64,000 nt of DNA from Acinetobacter rudis. Its GTDB lineage: Bacteria; Pseudomonadota; Gammaproteobacteria; Pseudomonadales; Moraxellaceae. The translations under genes and the position numbers were made by a program. Below are positions 1 to 8,170 of the stretch, piece after piece; positions within the stretch are counted from its first letter, which is position 1; each line of letters opens with the position of its first letter. The notes beneath the pieces were generated by a model, which was not told the origin of the DNA, ran no database searches, and worked only from the letters and a program-made list of their open reading frames with translations. The stretch covers positions 1-64,000 of the forward strand of contig NZ_JAVIDR010000014.1 in the NCBI RefSeq assembly GCF_031157835.1, in the 5' to 3' direction.

Positions 1-83
1 TCCATGATCGGGATATAAATTCCGCACTGAACATACTTGCGCTTGGACATAAGCGTCTAGCAGTAGGAATCACCCCCATTTAA
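1..83 (+). CDS. TnpB/OrfB-like transposase-associated protein, C-terminal end only
   Basis: Reading the third frame from base 3 gives 26 codons and a TAA at 81-83. The peptide begins HDRDINSALNILALG and ends LAVGITPI. DRDxNxAxNI followed by a LAxG tail is the hallmark C-terminus of IS605-family OrfB/TnpB proteins, where the second D of DRD is the third RuvC catalytic acid. TnpB is an RNA-guided nuclease carried by IS200/IS605 elements. The rest of the gene lies outside the window. The stop codon sits inside the hairpin of the element's right end, as usual in this family. Only a short stretch is available, but the motif is distinctive. Confidence 0.8.
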   Translation, partial: HDRDINSALNILALGHKRLAVGITPI

Positions 84-100
84 GGGGGTGAGGATGTCAA
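1..100 (+). mobile_element. Right end of an IS200/IS605-family (IS1341-like) element
   Basis: After the TnpB-like reading frame there is an 8-bp stem at 70-77 and 84-91 (TCACCCCC / GGGGGTGA) with loop ATTTAA, then GAGGATGTCAA ending at base 100. A hairpin followed at short distance by TCAA is the arrangement of right ends recognised by Y1 (TnpA) transposases in this family. The host DUF454 gene stop codon begins only 8 bases further on, so the insertion lies just downstream of that gene without breaking it. The left end and any tnpA are outside the window. Confidence 0.7.
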
Positions 101-107
101 CCAACAA

Positions 108-533
108 CTAGGCCTTAAACCACATCCATAATTGCACACACAGCATAATCAGCACCACACCTATCACCATCCACAGATGCGGTACACTTAAGAACAAAAT
201 AATAGCTGCAACCGACATACTGATTAAGGAAACAATTTTCACCCGTAACGGTAAACGACGTTGCTCTTGCCATTGTTTTAAAATTGGTGCGATATAACGG
301 TTATTCACAATTTTTGCATGTAATTTTTCAGATCCTTTAGCTGCAAAAACAGTGGCTAAAAAATAAAAATCAAAGGTAGGCAAACCAGGAACAATAATTC
401 CTAAAGTTCCCAATGCCAAACATAGCCAGGCCAAGGCAATATAAATCCAACGTGCAATCCAACTCTTAGCTAACTTCGCTTTTACTACAGGAGTGGTATT
501 ATTTAGCTCTGATACTGACTCTGTTTGTTTCAC
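108..533 (-). CDS. DUF454 (YbaN-like) inner-membrane protein
   Basis: This 141-residue protein matches the DUF454 family (E. coli YbaN type). The N-terminal ~25 residues are polar. A hydrophobic block follows (WIYIALAWLCLALGTLGIIVPGLPT), in which the G-x-x-LPG-LPT signature is typical of the family. The middle is basic, and two more membrane segments lie in the last 45 residues. The molecular function of the family is unknown. It lies 20 bases downstream of the heme oxygenase gene on the same strand, so the two are probably co-transcribed. Its 3' end abuts the IS605-type end. Confidence 0.8.
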   Translation of the reverse strand: MKQTESVSELNNTTPVVKAKLAKSWIARWIYIALAWLCLALGTLGIIVPGLPTFDFYFLATVFAAKGSEKLHAKIVNNRYIAPILKQWQEQRRLPLRVKIVSLISMSVAAIILFLSVPHLWMVIGVVLIMLCVQLWMWFKA

Positions 534-553
534 ATCTTAGCCCTTTGATTAGC

Positions 554-1150
554 TTACTTCAGGTTTTCTAAATCTTGTAATAAGTCACCAAATCGTTTGA
601 AGCCTGCTAATGCTCCAGCAATAATTTGTCCTTTTTCAAGATCACTAAAATGAGCTGTATCTAAGCTATGCTTAAAACGCTTCCATACAATGGCACGCCC
701 TTCAGGATAAGCTGCTAAATTTCTTGCAGCAAACTCAGCACTGTAGCCAAATCGTGCTTGAGCTTCTTTAAATAAAAAAGCTGCTCCCAATGTTGAACCC
801 TCAGAGACATAAATCCATCCCAAAGACTCTGGATATGAAACATGTTGTGTAGCGATAGTTTCAAGCTGTGGTGTGAGTGATAAATCTTTTAAATCTTGTA
901 ATGCAGCATCCGAACGACCACGAATATCAAGATCAGGAATTAACTGCTGCACTTTGCTATCGAGATAAAGATGTTCTACATCTTTTTGGAAATAATATTG
1001 TGACAAGGTAAATTGAGCATAATTCTCTTTACTCTCAAATACACCAGCTTGTTGCATCAGTACTTCCATACGTTCATGTTCACTCAATGTTTCTTGTTTA
1101 AGACTCAACATTAAACTGTCTTGAATGGTTTGATCTGTCGGTGCATTCAT
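554..1150 (-). CDS. hemO: Biliverdin-producing heme oxygenase
   Basis: This 198-residue protein has the length and layout of bacterial heme oxygenases, which open the heme ring to biliverdin, CO and Fe2+ in the cytoplasm and so release iron. His25 in LSEHERME fits the proximal heme ligand near the N-terminus. The segment ESLGWIYVSEGSTLGAAFLF fits the distal helix, whose glycines lie over the heme. The C-terminal GALAGFKRFGDLL is also family-like. No heme receptor or TonB system is adjacent, and I found no clear Fur site in the 347 bases upstream. The subtype (HemO versus PigA/BphO) is not resolved. Confidence 0.85.
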   Translation of the reverse strand: MNAPTDQTIQDSLMLSLKQETLSEHERMEVLMQQAGVFESKENYAQFTLSQYYFQKDVEHLYLDSKVQQLIPDLDIRGRSDAALQDLKDLSLTPQLETIATQHVSYPESLGWIYVSEGSTLGAAFLFKEAQARFGYSAEFAARNLAAYPEGRAIVWKRFKHSLDTAHFSDLEKGQIIAGALAGFKRFGDLLQDLENLK

Positions 1151-1497
1151 TAAGAAGCTCCTTAGTAAAAGTGATTAAAGCTAAACTGAAACTAAAATAT
1201 ATTCGTTACATCAAACTCAATTTATCTCCGACGCTATCTTGATCAGAATAACAATCGTGTAGTTCTTCAATACTGAATAAGTTTTTGATTCATCCTATTT
1301 ATGTCGTATACAAAGTAAAAACTTGCCTTTATCTCTATAGACGAATATGCAAGCTAAAATGCACACCTTTATCATGTAACTTTTTGTAATTATTGTTTTT
1401 GACTTTACACCACTAAAAAAGCAAGAACCGAGTTAATAACTTAACTCGGTTCTCATGAAATATAGTCAACCTATTTAAGCAGACTAATATGTTTCAT
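1151..1497. other. Intergenic region between hemO and prc
   Basis: These 347 bases hold no convincing gene. They contain the prc terminator (1415-1453) and, nearer 1150, the presumed promoter of hemO on the minus strand. No operator was recognised. Confidence 0.6.
1415..1453 (-). terminator. Rho-independent terminator of prc
   Basis: A perfect 13-bp stem (1424-1436 / 1441-1453, AGAACCGAGTTAA arm) with loop TAAC is followed on the minus strand by GC and six T (plus-strand AAAAAA at 1415-1420). It lies 45 bases past the prc stop. Confidence 0.85.
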
Positions 1498-3687
1498 TTA
1501 TTTCTTACTTTGTGCCTGTGCATAATCCAACAAGATATTACTTGCTTCTGTCACATAAGTTTCTTCCTCAGGTAATGGAGGACGCTTATTTGCTTTCATT
1601 TTAGATCGTGCTTCAGCTAAGGCTTCTATTGAAGCTTGATAACTTTCCCAATTTGAATATGGTTTTTGTCCAGTCTCAGCACGGCGTTTATTTTCCGCAG
1701 CTAAGGTTTTATTCTCCAACGCCACTAACTCAGCTTTACGTTGATCAATATCTAAAACCACTTTCTTCTGGTCTTTAGTTGACTTCGCAATATCCATCCG
1801 TGTTGATAAATATTCAAACTGTGGGTCTAACTTAACGCGTTGTTTAGATAATTCAGCAAGTTGAGAGATATAACTATGTGTATCACCCTCACGTTTAAAT
1901 GGTGCTGTTGGAATCGTATCCCACTTCAACGCATTTTTCGCCTTACGCTCACCAAACTCTTCATCGTAAATATCAACCAATTTAATGTCTGGAATTACCC
2001 CTTTATTTTGAGTACTTCCACCAGTAATACGATAAAATTTACGCTGTGTAAGTGTAGCCTGACCATAAGCTAAGCTATCGAGTTGTACCTGAGCAGTACC
2101 TTTACCTGTTGTCGTGCTTCCGATGACAATACCACGCTCATAGTCTTGAATAGCTGCAGAATAAATTTCACTCGCAGAAGCTGAACCCAAGTTAATTAAA
2201 ACAGCCAATGGGCCTGCATATACTTGCTGCCCACCATCTGTATCTTCGTAAACGCTAACATTACCATTACCATCACGAATCTGGACAACTGGGCCTTCCT
2301 TCACCACTTGACCAATCATTTTAGCCACTTCTTCTAGAGATCCGCCTGGGTTATTACGTAAATCAATAATCACCCCATCTACTTTTTGAGCATTTAGTGT
2401 TTGCAAAGCGTCATAGGTATCTTTAGATACAGAACGATAATCGTTGCCCATTCGACGTGCGCGGAAGTTAAGATAGAAAGAAGGAATTTCAATCACACCC
2501 ATGTGGTATTTTTTGCCATCACGAACAACTTCTACAGTACGTGAACGAACACCAGCATCCTCTTCCTGAATCACATCACGAGTCAAGGTAACAACACGTG
2601 CCTGACTTAACGATGCTCCCGCACCCAACAGTTTCACCGCAACCTTAGTGCCACGTTTACCACGAATTAACCCAACAATTTCAGAACTTGGCCAACCGAT
2701 CACATCGACCATTTTCTCACCATTTTGAGCAACACCAATGATACGATCTCCAGACTTCACCTGCCCAGATTTTCCTGCTGGTCCACCTTCAACGATGGTT
2801 TCAATGCGAGTGTAGTCCTCATTGGTACGGTCAGGACGAATCGCGACTCCAATCCCCTCAAGTTGCAAACTTGTTTGACGGTTTAGCTCCATCGCATCTA
2901 CTGGTGGGAAATAGTTACTATGTGGGTCGTATGTTGCAAGCATTGCATTGAGTGTTTTGTCTAAGACATCATCACTCTTAATTCGTTTAATTCGCTCTAG
3001 TTTACGCGTATAACGTTTGGTTAACGTCTGTGCTGGCGTAAGATCTTCTGAAGCACTTAAGTCTTGGCCATTCGCTAAAGATGGATCAGCTTTTAATGCT
3101 TTTTGCTTCGCAGCTTCTTCTTCTTTAGTAATGGTCAAATTAATCAGCTGTGAAACTAATGTTTTTTTCCAATGCGTTTCAAGTTCAGCACGATTACTAA
3201 AATATGCTGCTTTTTCACGATCAACGTCTAAATACTCATTTGATTGTTTTAAATCCTGTGGCTTTTTCAATTCAGCCAACATAAAAGTATAAAACTCATT
3301 GAGGCGAGTACGATATTGAGCATGAATAGCGTAAGCTGCTGTTAAGTCACCTGTTTTCAGTGCTGTACCAAAATTGTTTCCATATTTCTTTTTGTATCCA
3401 TCAACTTCTGTCGCTAAAAATAGACTATGGTCAGGATCAAGACTATCTAAATACATGTCAAGAATGCGTGCTGAGGTTGCAGCATCAAGTCGTAAATTTA
3501 AATAATGTTGACGATCAACCAAAGTTGCTAATTGGCGAGAGACTAAAGCTTGTTCTTGTGTAGGTTTAATGGTGGACGAAGAAACGGTTGCAGACTCTGT
3601 TGCTGCAATAGCTTCATTCATAGCGTAGTTGAAGAACAAACCACCAGTCGCAATTGCAACTGCACAAGCGATTGTTTGAAGTTTCAT
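1498..3687 (-). CDS. prc: Carboxy-terminal processing (tail-specific) periplasmic protease
   Basis: This 729-residue S41 peptidase trims or degrades periplasmic proteins, including peptidoglycan-hydrolase pathway substrates in other species. The signal peptide covers about residues 1-29 (ending EAIAA). A long helical N-terminal domain follows, then a PDZ domain near residues 265-350 (LQLEGIGVAIRP to VAVKLLGAG) and the S41 core. The catalytic Ser is in GSASASEIYSAA, with the Lys 25 residues later in TGKGTAQVQ. A basic C-terminal helical region completes the protein. Length and order match E. coli Tsp/Prc (about 680 residues). It has its own terminator and appears monocistronic. Confidence 0.95.
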   Translation of the reverse strand: MKLQTIACAVAIATGGLFFNYAMNEAIAATESATVSSSTIKPTQEQALVSRQLATLVDRQHYLNLRLDAATSARILDMYLDSLDPDHSLFLATEVDGYKKKYGNNFGTALKTGDLTAAYAIHAQYRTRLNEFYTFMLAELKKPQDLKQSNEYLDVDREKAAYFSNRAELETHWKKTLVSQLINLTITKEEEAAKQKALKADPSLANGQDLSASEDLTPAQTLTKRYTRKLERIKRIKSDDVLDKTLNAMLATYDPHSNYFPPVDAMELNRQTSLQLEGIGVAIRPDRTNEDYTRIETIVEGGPAGKSGQVKSGDRIIGVAQNGEKMVDVIGWPSSEIVGLIRGKRGTKVAVKLLGAGASLSQARVVTLTRDVIQEEDAGVRSRTVEVVRDGKKYHMGVIEIPSFYLNFRARRMGNDYRSVSKDTYDALQTLNAQKVDGVIIDLRNNPGGSLEEVAKMIGQVVKEGPVVQIRDGNGNVSVYEDTDGGQQVYAGPLAVLINLGSASASEIYSAAIQDYERGIVIGSTTTGKGTAQVQLDSLAYGQATLTQRKFYRITGGSTQNKGVIPDIKLVDIYDEEFGERKAKNALKWDTIPTAPFKREGDTHSYISQLAELSKQRVKLDPQFEYLSTRMDIAKSTKDQKKVVLDIDQRKAELVALENKTLAAENKRRAETGQKPYSNWESYQASIEALAEARSKMKANKRPPLPEEETYVTEASNILLDYAQAQSKK

Positions 3688-3886
3688 AATTACCGTTTAC
3701 GTCCTAGAGTTTTCCAATTTCAGCGTTATATTTCTAACTGAAGTGAGTAGAATCAGAATCTTAATCATCTTATTCTGTTTATGTCGTGTAGTTTTATCAT
3801 AATCTGTATCAATGAAGTGTAGCAAATCATTGCAAAATTCAGTTATTGTTCAGTTTTCCCAAAACGTAAAGCAACGGAAGTATTTC

Positions 3887-4912
3887 ATGATTGGCGCATT
3901 GATGCTCGATATTGCAGCGACGACACTCACTCAAGAAGATATTGAATTATTACAAGCTCCGCAAGTTGGTGGCGTAATTTTATTTGCGCGTAACATTGAA
4001 TCCCCTCGACAAGTTCGAGAGTTAACAGATCACATACGTTCTGTTCGTCCAGAGATCTTAATTGCCGTTGACCAAGAAGGTGGTCGAGTACAACGTTTAC
4101 GCCAAGGCTTCACCGCTCTTCCTGCAATGGGACGTTTCGGCGAGCTATATCGCAGCGAACCTGAACGTGCTTGCCACTTGGCCCGTCAATGCGGCTGGCT
4201 TATGGCCACTGAAGTCTTGGCTGTTGGTATTGACTTTAGTTTTGCACCAGTACTAGATATTAATGATATTAGTGATGTGATTGGTGACCGAGCTTTTGCT
4301 GACAACCAAGAACATATTATTATCTTAGCCCGCCAATTTATGCAGGGTATGCAGGAAGCTGGCATGGCAACAACAGGAAAACATTTCCCTGGCCATGGTT
4401 CAGTCAAAGCTGACTCTCATATTGCTGCAGCAATAGATAGTCGTTCTTACGATGAAATCCATGCAAAAGATATGCAGAGCTTTATTCAACTTCAACCACA
4501 ATTAGATGCACTCATGCCAGCTCATGTTATCTATGATCAAGTTGACCCTCATCCAGCTGGATTCTCAAAATTTTGGATTCAACAGATATTAAGAGAACAA
4601 ATGCAATTTGATGGTGTTTTATTCTCAGATGATTTATCTATGCAAGCAGCAGGTGTTGCAGGTGGTGCCGATGCACGTATCGTCGCTGCGCTGAGTGCTG
4701 GTTGTGATATGGGCTTAGTCTGCAATGACCGTGATGCTGCACGATTAGCATTATCTGCCATTGAGAATTTTGCTTTACCAAATCAAACACGCTTAGAGCG
4801 TATGCGTGGAAAAATCCCTGAACTCAGTATTGGTGATACCCTAGATCTAGGCACAGAATGGCAACAATGTGTTGATACTATTCAAGCATTTAAAAATGCA
4901 ACAGCAAACTAA
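3887..4912 (+). CDS. nagZ: Beta-N-acetylhexosaminidase NagZ (GH3)
   Basis: This cytoplasmic glycosidase removes GlcNAc from anhydro-muropeptides in cell-wall recycling and produces the signals that control AmpC in some bacteria. The protein has 341 residues from ATG 3887. I chose this start over an upstream in-frame ATG at 3812 because GGAAG lies 6 bases before it and homologues begin MIGALMLD. Family motifs are VDQEGGRVQRL (substrate Arg region), GKHFPGHGSV with the KHFPGHG catalytic His loop, and VLFSDDLSMQ with the nucleophile Asp. It is transcribed away from prc across a ~200-base spacer. Confidence 0.95.
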   Translation: MIGALMLDIAATTLTQEDIELLQAPQVGGVILFARNIESPRQVRELTDHIRSVRPEILIAVDQEGGRVQRLRQGFTALPAMGRFGELYRSEPERACHLARQCGWLMATEVLAVGIDFSFAPVLDINDISDVIGDRAFADNQEHIIILARQFMQGMQEAGMATTGKHFPGHGSVKADSHIAAAIDSRSYDEIHAKDMQSFIQLQPQLDALMPAHVIYDQVDPHPAGFSKFWIQQILREQMQFDGVLFSDDLSMQAAGVAGGADARIVAALSAGCDMGLVCNDRDAARLALSAIENFALPNQTRLERMRGKIPELSIGDTLDLGTEWQQCVDTIQAFKNATAN

Positions 4913-4947
4913 TTTCTAATCATGTAAATACCACATGGTTAAAAACG

Positions 4948-4975
4948 GGTTGCTTAGATCTAGATTTAAGCAACC
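4948..4975. terminator. Hairpin downstream of nagZ, possible terminator
   Basis: The arms GGTTGCTTA (4948-4956) and TAAGCAACC (4967-4975) pair perfectly, and the stem can extend inward by four more pairs (one G-T). No T-run follows on the plus strand. On the minus strand a CG and five T follow, so it would terminate better in that direction although no minus-strand gene is present. Confidence 0.45.
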
Positions 4976-5212
4976 ACGACCAAAGTCGAACATTTTTCAT
5001 TCGAGTTGATAGCTGGGTGTTATTTATTTTCAAAAACCACTTTCAAGAATAATTTAATAAAATGAATTTATATTCCCTACATTCCTTCAGAAGTTAAATC
5101 CAATATCTATACCACAAACAGCATAATGAAAAATAACCGTAGCGTGTTTGGCAAGGCACTGCTACCATCCTGAAGATATCGCACTACTTTTTATAGAGAA
5201 ATGATCACTGCC

Positions 5213-6478
5213 ATGCAACAGTCCATTGAGCAATACATGCAAACCCTTGGGCAACAAGCACGCCAAGCATCGACCATCTTGGCCAGCGCGTCTACCCTCG
5301 TCAAAAATAATGCTCTTCTTGCCATTTATACGGCACTTGAAAAGCATCAACAAAACATCTTAGATGCTAACCAAATTGATGTGCAACAAGGTATTGCACA
5401 GAATCTGGATGCAGCATTACTTGATCGTTTAGAACTTACTCCTGCACGCTTTGACGCGATGTTAGCAGGTTTGAAAGATGTTGCTAATTTGACAGACCCA
5501 ATTGGAGAAATTACTGATCTGGCCTATCGCCCATCAGGCATCCAATTAGGTAAAATGCGTGTACCTCTTGGTGTTGTAGGTATGATTTACGAATCACGCC
5601 CGAACGTAACGCTTGAAGCAGCCTCTCTTGCACTTAAGTCGGGCAATGCCATTATTTTACGTGGTGGTTCAGAAGCATTACATTCCAATCAAGCCATTGC
5701 CAATGCCATTCAAGAAGGTCTAAAAGCCTCTGGGTTATCTGAACATTGCGTACAAGTTGTGAATACCACAGATCGAGCAGCTGTTGGACAACTCATTACC
5801 TTATCTGAATATGTAGATGTCATCGTTCCTCGTGGCGGCAAAGGCTTAATTGAGCGAATTACCCGTGAAGCAACGATTCCTGTCATTAAGCACCTTGACG
5901 GTAACTGCCATGTCTTCGTAGAAGCACAGGCAGACTTTAGTAAGGCATTACCAATTGCACTCAATGCAAAAACACACCGATATGGTGTCTGTAATGCAAT
6001 GGAAACATTATTGGTCGATGAAAAAGTTGCAGCGGATTTCTTACCTCAAATTGCAGCACTTTATGCAGAAAAACAGGTAGAGCTTCGTGGTTGTAATACC
6101 ACTCAAACGATCTTAGGCAAGGCATGTATTGCAGCAACAGAAGAAGATTGGGCTACTGAATATTTGGCACCGATCTTAGCAATCAAAGTAGTCAGTGGTA
6201 TTGATGAAGCTATTCAACACATCAACCATTATGGCTCACATCATACCGATGCCATTATTACTGAAAACTTTAGTCTCGCACGCCAATTCCTAGCACGCGT
6301 TGATTCTAGTTCGGTTGTAGTGAATGCCTCTACACGTTTTGCTGATGGTTTTGAATATGGACTGGGTGCTGAAATTGGTATCTCTACCGATAAAATCCAT
6401 GCCCGTGGTCCTGTAGGTCTTGAAGGCTTAACCTCACAAAAATGGATTGTATTGGGTGATGGGCAAATTCGCCAATAA
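5213..6478 (+). CDS. proA: Gamma-glutamyl phosphate reductase (proline synthesis)
   Basis: ProA reduces gamma-glutamyl phosphate to glutamate semialdehyde with NADPH, the second step of proline synthesis. The protein has 421 residues from ATG 5213; an ATG four codons earlier (5201) is possible, but family members start at MQxSIEQYMQ. The aldehyde-dehydrogenase fold is evident: [37 protein letters not shown], and the catalytic Cys in [13 protein letters not shown]. The C-terminal [20 protein letters not shown] is highly conserved. It has no proB neighbour here and carries its own terminator. Confidence 0.97.
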   Translation: MQQSIEQYMQTLGQQARQASTILASASTLVKNNALLAIYTALEKHQQNILDANQIDVQQGIAQNLDAALLDRLELTPARFDAMLAGLKDVANLTDPIGEITDLAYRPSGIQLGKMRVPLGVVGMIYESRPNVTLEAASLALKSGNAIILRGGSEALHSNQAIANAIQEGLKASGLSEHCVQVVNTTDRAAVGQLITLSEYVDVIVPRGGKGLIERITREATIPVIKHLDGNCHVFVEAQADFSKALPIALNAKTHRYGVCNAMETLLVDEKVAADFLPQIAALYAEKQVELRGCNTTQTILGKACIAATEEDWATEYLAPILAIKVVSGIDEAIQHINHYGSHHTDAIITENFSLARQFLARVDSSSVVVNASTRFADGFEYGLGAEIGISTDKIHARGPVGLEGLTSQKWIVLGDGQIRQ

Positions 6479-6880
6479 TCTTCCTCACATTATGGTTACT
6501 TTTGCCAGATTGTAACCTTCATAGCATCTATTTGAGACCCAGTATTTGTTAGTAACTACTGGGTTTTTCACATTTTAAAACATCTTTTTCAATTTAGTTC
6601 AACTTTATAATTGCAGCCCAATTCATTCCTTGTTAGATTCAAGTCGAAGCGTTTTTTTTACCAACAACGTATATTTTTATACACCTTGGTCGATCATGCT
6701 TAAGTCTAATGACCTAAAGTCTAACTAGGCCAAATAAAAACGCTATGCTAAAACTTAAGCACTAATTCGATATTGCAACTTTTTAGCTGTGCTGCGTTGT
6801 ACTTTACACAGCCCGCCATTTAAAAGGTGTGATTGAATTTATCAGGAAGATTCATCATTTAATAATTCGGGTAATTCAAC
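6479..6880. other. Intergenic region between proA and ackA
   Basis: This 402-base gap contains the proA terminator and, before it, a weaker inverted repeat (GGTTAC at 6494 with GTAACC at about 6514). The remaining ~300 bases are AT-rich and presumably carry the ackA promoter. I see no gene in it. Confidence 0.5.
6537..6568 (+). terminator. Terminator of proA
   Basis: The arms ACCCAGTA (6537-6544) and TACTGGGT (6557-6564) enclose a 12-base loop, and five T follow from 6564. It lies 60 bases after the proA stop. Confidence 0.75.
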
Positions 6881-8089
6881 GTGTCTACATCAGTATTGGT
6901 CATCAACTGTGGTTCTTCATCTATCAAATATGCGCTTGTTTCTGATCGTCGTGAAGATCGAATCTACGGCTTAGCAGAAAACTTAGGCTCTGCTGAAGCG
7001 CGCATCAAAGGTATTACTTTTGGTGGTCAACCACTTGAACTCTCTATCCCTTTTGCAGATCATGAAAAGGCGCTAGAAACGGTACTTAACCGTTTGTCTC
7101 AATACCGCCCTCAAGCGATCGGTCATCGTGTTGTTCATGGTGGTACTTTGACGAAAGCTGAACGCTTGACTCCCGAAATTATTGAACGTATTCGTGCAGC
7201 AACACCACTTGCGCCACTTCACAACCCTGCTCACTTGATTGGTATTGACGCAACTATGCGTTTGTTCCCTGATTTACCTCAAGTTGCAGTATTTGATACA
7301 GCCTTCCATCAAACGATGCCTGCACATGCTTATCGCTATGCAGTACCGAAATTCTTGTATACAGAACACAATGTTCGTCGTTATGGTTTCCATGGTACAA
7401 GTCACGCTTATGTTTCAAATCGTGCAACTCAAGTATCTCAGTTGACTGAAAAAGGTGGTTGGTTAAGTGCTCACCTTGGTAATGGTAGCTCAACCTGTGC
7501 CATCTGGAATGGTCAAAGTGTTGATACTTCAATGGGGCTAACACCACTTGAAGGCATTGTAATGGGCACACGTAGTGGTGATGTAGATCCAAGTATTCAC
7601 AGCTTCCTAGCCAATAACTTGGGTTGGGATATCCAAAAAATTGACAAAATGCTCAATAGCGAAAGTGGTCTACTCGGTCTGTCTGCATTATCAAATGACA
7701 TGCGTACATTGATTGAAGCTTCAGAACAAGGTAACGAAGATGCAAGCTTAGCAATTGAAGTATTCTGCTATCGCTTAGCAAAATCTTTGGCTGGTCTAAG
7801 CTGTGGCATACCACGTGTGGATGGCTTAATCTTCACTGGCGGTATTGGTGAAAATTCAGCTTATATTCGTGAAAAAACTATTTCTTATTTACCACATTTT
7901 GGATTCCAGCTCAGTAAAGAGCAAAATAATGAACTTAAACGTGGTACTGAAGGTCGCATTGACGCAGGCACAGGTCCTCAAATTTGGGTTATTCCAACTG
8001 ATGAAGAAGGCCGCATTGCACAAGAAACCCGTACTGTAGTCGATCACTTGACTGCGCAAGATACAACAGCTGAAGTGGCAGCGGTTTAA
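6881..8089 (+). CDS. ackA: Acetate kinase
   Basis: AckA interconverts acetyl phosphate + ADP and acetate + ATP in the cytoplasm. The 402-residue protein has the ASKHA-fold signatures: [12 protein letters not shown] near the N-terminus, [40 protein letters not shown] and [10 protein letters not shown]. It starts [11 protein letters not shown] with GTG at 6881. The preceding sequence (GGGTAATTCAAC) offers only a weak Shine-Dalgarno, and no in-frame ATG fits the family start better. The pta gene follows after 81 bases on the same strand, so the pair probably forms the acetate/acetyl-CoA operon. Confidence 0.96.
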   Translation: MSTSVLVINCGSSSIKYALVSDRREDRIYGLAENLGSAEARIKGITFGGQPLELSIPFADHEKALETVLNRLSQYRPQAIGHRVVHGGTLTKAERLTPEIIERIRAATPLAPLHNPAHLIGIDATMRLFPDLPQVAVFDTAFHQTMPAHAYRYAVPKFLYTEHNVRRYGFHGTSHAYVSNRATQVSQLTEKGGWLSAHLGNGSSTCAIWNGQSVDTSMGLTPLEGIVMGTRSGDVDPSIHSFLANNLGWDIQKIDKMLNSESGLLGLSALSNDMRTLIEASEQGNEDASLAIEVFCYRLAKSLAGLSCGIPRVDGLIFTGGIGENSAYIREKTISYLPHFGFQLSKEQNNELKRGTEGRIDAGTGPQIWVIPTDEEGRIAQETRTVVDHLTAQDTTAEVAAV

Positions 8090-8170
8090 AACCGTTGTCA
8101 CCCTCACTGTCGTAATCAAATATCAATTTACTTTATTATGACTCACCTTGTTAAAGGTTAAGACACGTAT

